Positions 57,381-64,000 of a stretch of 64,000 bases of DNA are shown here, piece by piece. Within the stretch, counting starts at the first letter, position 1; the number at the start of each line of letters is the position of its first letter. Origin of the DNA: Candidatus Methylophosphatis haderslevensis (GTDB lineage: Bacteria; Pseudomonadota; Gammaproteobacteria; Burkholderiales; Rhodocyclaceae); the NCBI GenBank assembly GCA_016711925.1, contig JADJSA010000009.1:62001-126000 (forward strand). The letters are read 5' to 3'. The position numbers were made by a program, and so were the translations under genes. The notes beneath the pieces were generated by a model. That model searched no databases, was not told the DNA's origin, and saw nothing but the letters and a program-made list of their open reading frames with translations.

Positions 57381-60068
57381 ATGCATGAAAAGCACTATCT
57401 GACCCCGCTGTTCGAACCGAAATCGATCGCCATCATTGGCGCGTCGGAGACAGACAAATCGGTCGGCAACTTCATCATCCGTAACATGCTTGACGCCGGA
57501 TTCAAGGGCAAGTTGTTTGCCGTGAATCCCAAGCATGACCAGATTTACGGCATCCCGTCCTATCCGTCGATCGAGGACATCCCGCAGCGGCTCGACCTGG
57601 TGATCATCGCCACCGCGGCGCCGACGGTTCCCGGCATCATCGATGCCTGCGGCCGCGCCGGGGTACGCTACGTGGTGGTGATTTCCGCCGGTTTCGCCGA
57701 GTCCAGCCCGCGCGGCGCGGCACTCGAGCGCGCGGCGCTGGAGGCGGCGCGGCGCCATCGCATCCGCATCGTCGGACCGAATTGCCTGGGCATCATCCGG
57801 CCGGGCATCGGCCTCAACGCCTCCTACGCCCACAGTTCGGCCCTGCCCGGGTCGATCGGCCTGATCTCCCAGTCCGGTGCGCTGATCGCCTCGTTCCTGG
57901 ACTGGGCACGCCCGAACAACATCGGCTTCTCGAGCGTGGTTTCGATCGGCGCCGCGGCCGACATCGACATCGGCGAAATGCTCGACTTTCTGGTGCAGGA
58001 TCCGAAGACGGAGGGCATCTTCCTCTATGTCGAAGGCATTCGCCGCGCGCGCCGCTTCATGAGCGCGCTGCGCTCGGCCGCACGGGTCAAGCCGGTGCTG
58101 CTGATCAAGGTCGGCCGCCACCCGGACGGCGCTCACGCTATCAAGCAGCATACCGGCCTGCTGGTGGGCGACGACGACGTATTCGACGCCGCGCTGCGCC
58201 GCGCCGGCGTGGTCCGCTTGTACACGATGGACCAGATGTACGCGGCGGCGAGCGCGCTGTTCTCGCACTTCCGGCCGAGCGGCAACCGGCTCGCGGTGGT
58301 AACCAACGGCGGCGGGCCCGGCGTGATGGCGGCCGACCATGCCGCCGACCTGCGCATCCCGCTGGCGCGCCTGTCGGAAGCGACGATTACCCGCTTGAAC
58401 GAAGTGCTGCCGGCCACCTGGTCGCATGCCAACCCGATCGACATCGTCGGCGACTCGGACTCCGCCCGCTACGCCAACACGCTTGCGGCCTGCATGGCCG
58501 ACGAGCAGGTCGACGGCGTGCTGGCGATCCTCACGCCGCAAGCCATGTCGGAACCGACCGAGGCGGCCAGAATGGTCATCGCGCTGGCCCAGGATTCCGA
58601 CAAGCCTGTCGTCACCTGCTGGATGGGCGAGGATCTGGTGCGCGAGGGTCGCGCGCTGTTCAAGGAAGCCCGCATTCCGACTTTCCGCACGCCGGAACCG
58701 GCGGTCGAACTGTTCTCGCATCTGTCCTCGTTCTACCGCAACCAGAAGTTGCTGATCCAGACGCCCTCCTCGCTGTCGCACCTGGATCCGCCTTCGGTCG
58801 AGAGCGCACGCATCGTCATCGAGTCGGCGCTGTCGGAAAATCGCGTCCGGCTCAACGAAATGGAATCCAAGGCACTGCTCGCCGCCTTCCGCATTCCGAT
58901 CGCCGCCACCGTGGTCGCGCGCTCGGCGACCGAAGCCATGGTCTACGCCGAGGAACTGGGGCTGCCGGTCGCGCTCAAGATCGACTCGCCCAACATACAG
59001 CACAAATCGGACTCGGGCGGCGTGCGGCTCAACCTCGGCAGCCTGATCGAAGTGCGCACCGCCTTCCAGGAGATTCTGGCCGAGGTCAAGAAGAACCGCC
59101 CCGACGCGCAGATCAACGGCGTGGCGATCGAGAAGATGATCGTCAAGCCCAACGGCCGCGAACTCACGCTGGGCGTGATTCGCGACGAGGTCTTCGGCCC
59201 GGTGATCACCGTTGCCGAGGGCGGCAACCGCATCGAGGTCAGGCAAAACCGTGCGGTGGCCCTGCCCCCGCTCAACGGCTACCTGGCCGCCGACATGATC
59301 CGCTCCTCGCGCGTGGCGCCGCTGCTGGCCGAGTTCCGCTCGATGCCGGCGGTGAATATGGAAGCGCTCGAACTGGTGCTGCTGCGGGTCTCGGAAATGG
59401 TCTGCGAATTGCCGTGGATTCGCAGCATGGAGATCAACCCGCTGATCGTCGACGAGCACGGCGCGGTCGCCGTGGATGCCCGCGTGATGGTCGAGAACGT
59501 GCTGCCGACCGCGGATCCGTACGACCACATGGCGATCCACCCCTATCCGTCGCAGCTCACGCAGGTGTGGAAGCTGGCCGACGGTTCGGAGATCACGATC
59601 CGTCCGATCCGCCCGGAAGACGCCGACATCGAGGTCGAATTCGTCAAGGGCTTGTCGCCGGAGACCAAGTACTTCCGCTTCATGAGCACGGTGCGCGAAC
59701 TGTCCCCGCCGATGGTCGCCCGACTTACCCAGATCGACTATGATAGGGAAATGGCGTTCATCGCTACGGTTATCGCCGCCGACAAGGAGACCGAACTCGG
59801 CGTTTGCCGCTATTCGGTCAATGCCGACCAGGAATCCTGCGAATTTGCGGTAGTCGTCGCGGACGACTGGCAGCGGCGTGGACTCGGCCGCAAGCTGATG
59901 GGCGTGCTGATCGAAACCGCCCGCGACCGCGGCATCAAGTACATGAACGGCATCTTCCTCTCGAACAACGAGCGCATGCTCAAGTTCGTGCAGGGCCTGG
60001 GCTTCGTGCTGTCCAACGACCCGGAAGACAACACCATCAAGAACGGCGTGCTGGCGTTGCAGGGCTGA
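57381..60068 (+). CDS. Acyl-CoA synthetase (NDP-forming)-like protein with C-terminal GNAT domain (protein acetyltransferase Pat type)
   Basis: 895 residues from the ATG at 57381. CoA-binding domain (about 8-105, PLFEPKSIAIIGASETDKSV), succinyl-CoA-ligase-like domains (about 140-460, IVGPNCLGIIRPG, GLISQSGALIASFLDWA, VTNGGGPGVMAADHA), ATP-grasp domain (about 480-705, LGLPVALKIDSPNIQHKSDS, PWIRSMEINPLIVDEHGAVA), and GNAT acetyltransferase (about 730-890, VVADDWQRRGLGRKLMGVLI). This is the domain order of the Pat/YfiQ lysine acetyltransferases that silence acetyl-CoA synthetase. Residues in the synthetase part are often non-catalytic in this family. It stands alone, divergent from the methyltransferase. 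Confidence 0.9.
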   Translation: MHEKHYLTPLFEPKSIAIIGASETDKSVGNFIIRNMLDAGFKGKLFAVNPKHDQIYGIPSYPSIEDIPQRLDLVIIATAAPTVPGIIDACGRAGVRYVVVISAGFAESSPRGAALERAALEAARRHRIRIVGPNCLGIIRPGIGLNASYAHSSALPGSIGLISQSGALIASFLDWARPNNIGFSSVVSIGAAADIDIGEMLDFLVQDPKTEGIFLYVEGIRRARRFMSALRSAARVKPVLLIKVGRHPDGAHAIKQHTGLLVGDDDVFDAALRRAGVVRLYTMDQMYAAASALFSHFRPSGNRLAVVTNGGGPGVMAADHAADLRIPLARLSEATITRLNEVLPATWSHANPIDIVGDSDSARYANTLAACMADEQVDGVLAILTPQAMSEPTEAARMVIALAQDSDKPVVTCWMGEDLVREGRALFKEARIPTFRTPEPAVELFSHLSSFYRNQKLLIQTPSSLSHLDPPSVESARIVIESALSENRVRLNEMESKALLAAFRIPIAATVVARSATEAMVYAEELGLPVALKIDSPNIQHKSDSGGVRLNLGSLIEVRTAFQEILAEVKKNRPDAQINGVAIEKMIVKPNGRELTLGVIRDEVFGPVITVAEGGNRIEVRQNRAVALPPLNGYLAADMIRSSRVAPLLAEFRSMPAVNMEALELVLLRVSEMVCELPWIRSMEINPLIVDEHGAVAVDARVMVENVLPTADPYDHMAIHPYPSQLTQVWKLADGSEITIRPIRPEDADIEVEFVKGLSPETKYFRFMSTVRELSPPMVARLTQIDYDREMAFIATVIAADKETELGVCRYSVNADQESCEFAVVVADDWQRRGLGRKLMGVLIETARDRGIKYMNGIFLSNNERMLKFVQGLGFVLSNDPEDNTIKNGVLALQG

Positions 60069-60090
60069 CGCCTTGGCCGGTTTCGACGCG

Positions 60091-60768
60091 CTATTCGCTG
60101 ACTGCCGCCACGTAGTCCTGCAGGCGCCGGCCGCTCTGGTCGGGGAAGCTGGCGCCGGTGTCGCGGATGTTCTGCATGCGTTCGAGGCGAAAGGTGCGGA
60201 AGTCCTGGCGCAGTTCGCACCAGGCGCCGAGCGTCCAGCTTTCACCCCAGTAGAACAGCCCGAGCGGCCACACGGTGCGTGCCGAGGTCGCGCCGTCGGC
60301 CCGCTGGTAGTCGATCGACAGCGCGTGGCGCGTGCCGATTGCCACCCGCAGCATGCCGATCGGCTCGATCATTCCGGCCGGCAGATGAAAATCCGGAAAC
60401 AGCACGGTCCGGCGCTGTGCGGCGAGGCGCAGGCTCTCGGGCAGCACCGCGGCCACCTTGGCCATTGCGGTCTGCGCGGCGCGGCCGAGTTCGGGGTCGG
60501 CCCAGCTGCGCACGAACCCGGTGCCGATCAGCAGGGCCTGCAGTTCGGTCTCGCTGAACATCAGCGGCGGAATCTTGTAGTTGCTGCGCATCAGGTAGCC
60601 GAGGCCGGCCTCGCCGTCGATCGGCGCGCCGGTGGCCACCAGTTCGGCGATGTCGCGATAGATGGTGCGCTCGCAGACTTCGAGCACTTGCGCCAGTTCG
60701 CGCGCGGTGGTGAGTTCGCCGCGGCTGAGCAGCAAGGCGATCTGGTAGAGCCGTTCGGCGCGCCGCAT
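60091..60768 (-). CDS. YafY-type transcriptional regulator (HTH plus WYL domain)
   Basis: 225 residues. N-terminal winged helix-turn-helix: RLYQIALLLSRGELTTAREL, then LEVCERTIYRDIAELVATGA. The C-terminal part (about 135-215) has a WYL-like ligand domain (LSIDYQRADGATSARTVWPL and FYWGESWTLGAWCELRQDFR). WYL proteins are one-component sensors. It diverges from a VOC gene across 145 bases that carry several TGTCA/TGACA inverted repeats, probably its own operators. Confidence 0.88.
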   Translation of the reverse strand: MRRAERLYQIALLLSRGELTTARELAQVLEVCERTIYRDIAELVATGAPIDGEAGLGYLMRSNYKIPPLMFSETELQALLIGTGFVRSWADPELGRAAQTAMAKVAAVLPESLRLAAQRRTVLFPDFHLPAGMIEPIGMLRVAIGTRHALSIDYQRADGATSARTVWPLGLFYWGESWTLGAWCELRQDFRTFRLERMQNIRDTGASFPDQSGRRLQDYVAAVSE

Positions 60769-60780
60769 GGCTGTTCCTGA

Positions 60781-60808
60781 TGACAGGTATTGTCAGGAGA
60801 CAATGTCA
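60781..60808. promoter_or_regulatory. Candidate operator cluster, TGACA/TGTCA repeats
   Basis: TGACA (60781-60785), five bases, TGTCA (60791-60795), and overlapping it ATTGTC (60789-60794), AGGA, GACAAT (60799-60804), then TGTCA again (60804-60808). It lies 13-40 bases upstream of the regulator start, as expected for autoregulation. Confidence 0.5.
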
Positions 60809-60818
60809 GTATGCCACC

Positions 60819-60840
60819 CTGCGAGCCGCATGGATACTGG
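60819..60840. repeat. REP-like element, half copy G
   Basis: Only the left arm is present: GCGAGCCGCATGGATACTGG, ending where the TGGCTCCTGACA inverted repeat begins. The same GCATGGATACTGGC word occurs in copy B. Confidence 0.5.
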
Positions 60841-60867
60841 CTCCTGACACAACGCTGTCAGGAGCCA
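60838..60867. promoter_or_regulatory. 12-bp perfect inverted repeat, candidate operator
   Basis: TGGCTCCTGACA (60838-60849), spacer CAACGC, TGTCAGGAGCCA (60856-60867). It repeats the TGACA/TGTCA half-sites seen at 60781-60808 and ends 46 bases before the VOC gene. No T run follows, so a terminator is unlikely. Confidence 0.55.
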
Positions 60868-60913
60868 TCCACTACAATGGAATCTCTCACCACCGCTGCG
60901 AAGGAGCACGACT

Positions 60914-61282
60914 ATGGACAACGCCGTCAACTGGTTCGAGATTCCCGCTGCCGATTTCGAGCGCGCGATCCGTTTCTACGAAAACGTCATGGCCTGCAAA
61001 CTGGAGCGCATGACCATGGGCGATGCGATGATGGCGATGTTCCCCACCTCCGGATCGGGCGTCGGCGGCTGCCTGGTCAGCCACCCGATGATGAAGCCTT
61101 CGCCCAACGGGAGCTGCGTCTATCTGAACGCGGGCAAGGATCTCGCGCCGGCGCTGGCGCGCGTTGCGCCGGCGGGTGGCAGCGTCGTGGTGCCGCGAAC
61201 CAAGATCAGCGACGAGATCGGCTACTTCGCAGTGTTCATTGACAGCGAAGGCAACCGCGTCGGCCTGCATTCGACGCACTGA
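60914..61282 (+). CDS. VOC family protein (glyoxalase/bleomycin-resistance fold)
   Basis: 122 residues; AAGGAG lies eight bases before the ATG. VOC fold text: VNWFEIPAADFERAIRFYEN, GGCLVSHPMMKPSPNGSCVY and the end YFAVFIDSEGNRVGLHSTH. Possible metal ligands lie near the N and C termini, as in YdcJ-like VOC proteins; the substrate cannot be told. It diverges from the WYL regulator and is likely its target. Confidence 0.85.
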   Translation: MDNAVNWFEIPAADFERAIRFYENVMACKLERMTMGDAMMAMFPTSGSGVGGCLVSHPMMKPSPNGSCVYLNAGKDLAPALARVAPAGGSVVVPRTKISDEIGYFAVFIDSEGNRVGLHSTH

Positions 61283-61311
61283 GCGGCGCCGGGCGGCATT
61301 GCGCAAACGCC

Positions 61312-61896
61312 ATGAAGGGCAACGGTCCGTCCCCGCCAATTCGCTGCGCCTGGTGCGGCGACGACGCGCTCTACCAAGACTATCACGACCGCGAATGGGG
61401 CGTACCGCTGCACGACGAACGCGCGCTGTTCGAGTTTCTGCTGCTCGAAGGCGCGCAAGCCGGACTCTCGTGGATCACCATTCTGCGCAAACGCGAGAAC
61501 TACCGTATCGCGTTCGACGGTTTCGACCCGCAGGCGATCGCCCGCTATGACGAAGGGAAAATTGCCGGCCTGCTCGGCGATCCGGGGATCGTGCGCAACC
61601 GGCTGAAGGTCGCCGCGGCAATCGGCAACGCGCGGGCCTATCTGGCGCTGCGCGAGGAATGCGGCAATGTCGACGCGTGGCTGTGGCAGTTTGTCGACGG
61701 ACGCCCGCGGCAAAACCGCTGGCAAAGCCTGTCCGAGGTGCCCGCCTCGACTGCGCAATCGGATGCGATGTCCAGGGCGCTGGCCAAGCGCGGCTTCAAG
61801 TTCGTCGGCAGCACCATCTGTTACGCGTTCATGCAGGCGGTCGGCATGGTGAACGACCACACGACCGACTGCTTTCGCCACGCGCCGTTGCGCTGA
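61312..61896 (+). CDS. tag: DNA-3-methyladenine glycosylase I
   Basis: 194 residues. RCAWCGDDALYQDYHDREWG with the N-terminal Cys and His zinc ligands, then FEFLLLEGAQAGLSWITILR with the base-pocket Glu, and GFKFVGSTICYAFMQAVGMV near the end with the second zinc pair in NDHTTDCFRH. It removes 3-methyladenine from alkylated DNA. It follows the VOC gene by 29 bases and could be in one operon with it. Confidence 0.94.
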   Translation: MKGNGPSPPIRCAWCGDDALYQDYHDREWGVPLHDERALFEFLLLEGAQAGLSWITILRKRENYRIAFDGFDPQAIARYDEGKIAGLLGDPGIVRNRLKVAAAIGNARAYLALREECGNVDAWLWQFVDGRPRQNRWQSLSEVPASTAQSDAMSRALAKRGFKFVGSTICYAFMQAVGMVNDHTTDCFRHAPLR

Positions 61897-61940
61897 AACG
61901 CGGCAGCCGGCCCGTCACACGCGATCGGGCGCAGAGCAAG

Positions 61941-61999
61941 CAGGCATGCGGCTTTCGGGGCAGCGACTCGCGCAGAAGTCCGTTTCATGCGGCTCGCAG
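61941..61999. repeat. REP-like element, copy H (two right-type arms in direct order)
   Basis: GCATGCGGCTTTCGGGG (61944-61960) and GTTTCATGCGGCTCGCAG (61982-61999) are both of the right-arm type, so this copy is a direct pair, not a palindrome. It lies between the convergent tag and transglycosylase genes. Confidence 0.5.
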
Positions 62000-62069
62000 C
62001 CCGGCACTGCGGTTCGGATCGGCCGCCGGCGGCGGCCGCACACGCACGAAGGGCTGGAACGGCGGGAGG

Positions 62070-63023
62070 CTACAGCTTGCGTTTGCGCGCGTCGACCCGC
62101 GCATCGCGCTCGACCACGAATGCCGACGGCGCGACCAGACCATCCTGGTACGGATGGGATGCCAGCGGATACAGCTCGAAAACCCGTTTGACATAGGCCT
62201 GGGTCTCGGCGTAGGGCGGTATGCCGCGATAGCGATCGACCGTGCCTTCGCCGGCGTTGTAGCCGGCCAGCGCGAGCTGGACGTCGCCGCGGAAATAGGC
62301 CAGCAGCCAGCGCAGGTAGGCAATGCCGCCGCGCAGGTTCTGCTCCTGATGCAAGGGGTCGCCGACATTGAACCGCTCGGCGGTCTCCGGGATCAGTTGC
62401 ATCAGGCCGAGCGCGTTCTTGGGCGAGGCGGCGTTGCCGTCGAAATTCGATTCGGCAGTGATCACGGCGAGCACCAACCGGGGGTCGATACCATGCTTGG
62501 CAGCCAGACGCTCGACCAGCTTGACCAGTTTGCGCTTGTCCGGAGTCAGTGAATTCGCATACTGCTCGGTGCTGCGGGGCTGCGGCACCGGCGGCGGCGT
62601 GAGCGCAGCCGGATTGCTGAAACACTCGGCCTGGTAGCCGTCGGGAGCGACAAGCCCGGCCAGCATGTCCTGCGCCTGGTGGTGGCCGAGCTGTGCCGCC
62701 GCCGCCAGGAGCGAGGCGGCCGCCGCGTTGTCGCGCTTGACGCCGAGGCCGACGCTGTAGAAGCGGCCCAGGCGGTACATGCCTTCGGCACTGCCGTCGC
62801 GCGCCGCCTCGCAATAACGCTGGGCCGCCAGCGGAAAATTGCGCGACTGCTCGCTGGTCCGGGCCTCGGCGAGCAGACCGGCAATCCGCGGCGACTCCTC
62901 CGCGTCGATCGCCGTCTGGTCTTCCGCTCGGACAGCCGCCGGCTGCGACAGCGCGGCAGCCAGCAGCGTGCCGGCAACGACACGCTTCAGGGCTTGGGCA
63001 ACAAACGAAATGTCCATGTCCAT
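62070..63023 (-). CDS. Lytic transglycosylase (SLT domain) with Sel1-like repeats
   Basis: 317 residues; a second ATG two codons later (63017) is also possible. The signal peptide ends near PAAVRAED. Sel1-like repeats cover about 60-115 (AAQRYCEAARDGSAEGMYRL, DNAAAASLLAAAAQLGHHQA). The SLT domain (about 170-290) has the catalytic Glu in LAVITAESNFDGNAASPKNA, then GLMQLIPETAERFNVGDP and LALAGYNAGEGTVDRY. It is a periplasmic peptidoglycan-cleaving enzyme. Proteins of this type often serve type IV secretion or pilus assembly, but no such genes are near. Confidence 0.9.
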   Translation of the reverse strand: MDMDISFVAQALKRVVAGTLLAAALSQPAAVRAEDQTAIDAEESPRIAGLLAEARTSEQSRNFPLAAQRYCEAARDGSAEGMYRLGRFYSVGLGVKRDNAAAASLLAAAAQLGHHQAQDMLAGLVAPDGYQAECFSNPAALTPPPVPQPRSTEQYANSLTPDKRKLVKLVERLAAKHGIDPRLVLAVITAESNFDGNAASPKNALGLMQLIPETAERFNVGDPLHQEQNLRGGIAYLRWLLAYFRGDVQLALAGYNAGEGTVDRYRGIPPYAETQAYVKRVFELYPLASHPYQDGLVAPSAFVVERDARVDARKRKL

Positions 63024-63084
63024 ACTTTAGGCGCAAAACGCGGGACGAGGCAATCGGCCGGGCGGCGGCCCGCCGCCCCGGAAC

Positions 63085-64000
63085 TTACGACGGCTTGCGG
63101 AAGCTGAACCGCCCGCTCTGATAGTCTGCGATGATGACATCCTTCGGCCCGAAGCGCCCTTCGAGGATTTCACGCGCGAGCGGATTCTCGATGTGCTCCT
63201 GGATCGCCCGCTTGAGCGGCCGGGCGCCGAACACCGGGTCGAAGCCCGCCTTGCCGATTTCTTCCAGCGCGGCGTCGGAAACCTGCAGGCCGATCTCGAG
63301 CTTGGCCAGCCGCCTTTCGAGGTAGCCGAGCTGGATCTTCGCGATCGAGGCGATGTGCTTCTCGTCGAGCGCGTGGAACACCACCACTTCGTCGATGCGG
63401 TTGATGAACTCCGGGCGGAAGTAGGTTTTCACTTCGGCCATGACGGCGAGCTTGATCACGCCGTAGTCGCTTCCGGCCATTTGCTGGATCATCTGCGAGC
63501 CGAGGTTGGAGGTCATGACGATCACGGTGTTCTTGAAGTCGACCGTGCGCCCCTGGCCGTCGGTCATGCGGCCGTCGTCGAGCACCTGCAGCAGCACGTT
63601 GAAGACGTCCGGGTGCGCCTTTTCGACTTCGTCGAACAGGATCACGCTGTAGGGCTTGCGCCGCACGGCTTCTGTCAGATAGCCGCCCTCGTCGTAGCCG
63701 ACGTATCCGGGCGGCGCGCCGATCAGCCGGGCTACCGAGTGCTTCTCCATGAATTCGCTCATGTCGATGCGGATCAGGTGATCTTCGCTGTCGAACAGGA
63801 ACGCGGCCAGCGTCTTGCACAACTCGGTCTTGCCGACGCCGGTAGGGCCGAGAAAAAGGAACGATCCGTAGGGACGGTTCTCTTCCGACAGGCCGGCACG
63901 CGAACGGCGTATCGCGTCGGAAACCAGCCGCACGGCTTCATCCTGGCCGACCACGCGGGCGTGCAGCTTATCTTCCATCTGCAACAGTTTTTCCCGCTCG
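63085..64000 (-). CDS. clpB: Chaperone ClpB, C-terminal part (runs off the window)
   Basis: About 305 residues of the second AAA+ module: [20 protein letters not shown], Walker [21 protein letters not shown], pore loop [20 protein letters not shown], Walker [41 protein letters not shown], arginine-finger region [15 protein letters not shown], and the C-terminal [20 protein letters not shown]. It works with DnaK to dissolve protein aggregates. VMTSNLGSQ and the lack of a ClpP-binding IGL/F loop fit ClpB better than ClpA. The start lies beyond 64000. Confidence 0.92.
   Translation of the reverse strand, partial: EREKLLQMEDKLHARVVGQDEAVRLVSDAIRRSRAGLSEENRPYGSFLFLGPTGVGKTELCKTLAAFLFDSEDHLIRIDMSEFMEKHSVARLIGAPPGYVGYDEGGYLTEAVRRKPYSVILFDEVEKAHPDVFNVLLQVLDDGRMTDGQGRTVDFKNTVIVMTSNLGSQMIQQMAGSDYGVIKLAVMAEVKTYFRPEFINRIDEVVVFHALDEKHIASIAKIQLGYLERRLAKLEIGLQVSDAALEEIGKAGFDPVFGARPLKRAIQEHIENPLAREILEGRFGPKDVIIADYQSGRFSFRKPS

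Noticed and set aside
57369..60245. 958-codon open frame on the - strand
   Set aside because: It mirrors the acetyltransferase-like gene codon for codon and shows no domain; it is a GC-driven shadow.
60838..60867. 12-bp inverted repeat as a transcription terminator
   Set aside because: No T run follows on either strand, and it lies between two divergent starts, so an operator is more sensible.

Overview
The window is GC-rich, densely coded bacterial DNA with no phage, insertion sequence or CRISPR array that I can see. Gene order points to a betaproteobacterium: tig-clpP-clpX-lon-hupB-tRNA-ppiD, a methyltransferase-rnhA-dnaQ block divergent from gloB and close to mltD, prkA-yeaH-spoVR, and hpnC-hpnD-hpnE. 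A Na+-pumping methylmalonyl-CoA decarboxylase operon, a PQQ alcohol dehydrogenase and a cytochrome c peroxidase would suit a Rhodocyclales-like, propionate-metabolising organism, but that placement is inference.

Layout. 1-9.4 kb is a loose accessory stretch: a truncated PQQ dehydrogenase, a TPM-domain membrane protein, a papain-like cysteine protease, two orphan proteins, an OmpA-type lipoprotein, a NERD-nuclease/UvrD-type helicase and a DUF4160/DUF2442 pair. 9.4-14 kb holds a Ser/Thr kinase-HDOD-GAF fusion and an ArsB/NhaD-type transporter coupled to a CBS-domain protein. 14.5-18.1 kb is the sodium-pump operon. 18.3-24 kb has a chimeric small ORF ending in an isocitrate dehydrogenase tail, a peroxidase-histidine kinase-response regulator operon, and the full-length isocitrate dehydrogenase. 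24.2-29.6 kb carries dnaQ, rnhA, a methyltransferase, gloB, a diguanylate cyclase and mltD. 29.6-36.3 kb is a four-gene peptide-type ABC importer. 36.4-45.7 kb has fabI, ppiD and the proteostasis cluster. 46.2-50.9 kb is prkA-yeaH-spoVR. 51.1-64 kb has hopanoid/squalene genes, a LolD/YbbA-type ATPase divergent from tesA, selU, a protein-acetyltransferase-like fusion, a YafY/WYL regulator divergent from a VOC protein, tag, a lytic transglycosylase and the 3' part of clpB.

Three things cut across the annotation. First, at least eight intergenic places carry related imperfect palindromes with a GCCGCATGGAT / ATCCATGCGGC core, a REP-like family. Second, eight genes, including normally indispensable ones (dnaQ, tig), are each broken by one single-base gain or loss, mostly in short homopolymers. 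This looks more like consensus error in a draft genome than like decay. A separate 7-bp tandem duplication breaks the DUF4160 gene. Third, several transcription signals are readable: a sigma-32-type promoter before lon, a sigma-70 promoter before hupB, three hairpin terminators, and an inverted-repeat cluster between the WYL regulator and the VOC gene.
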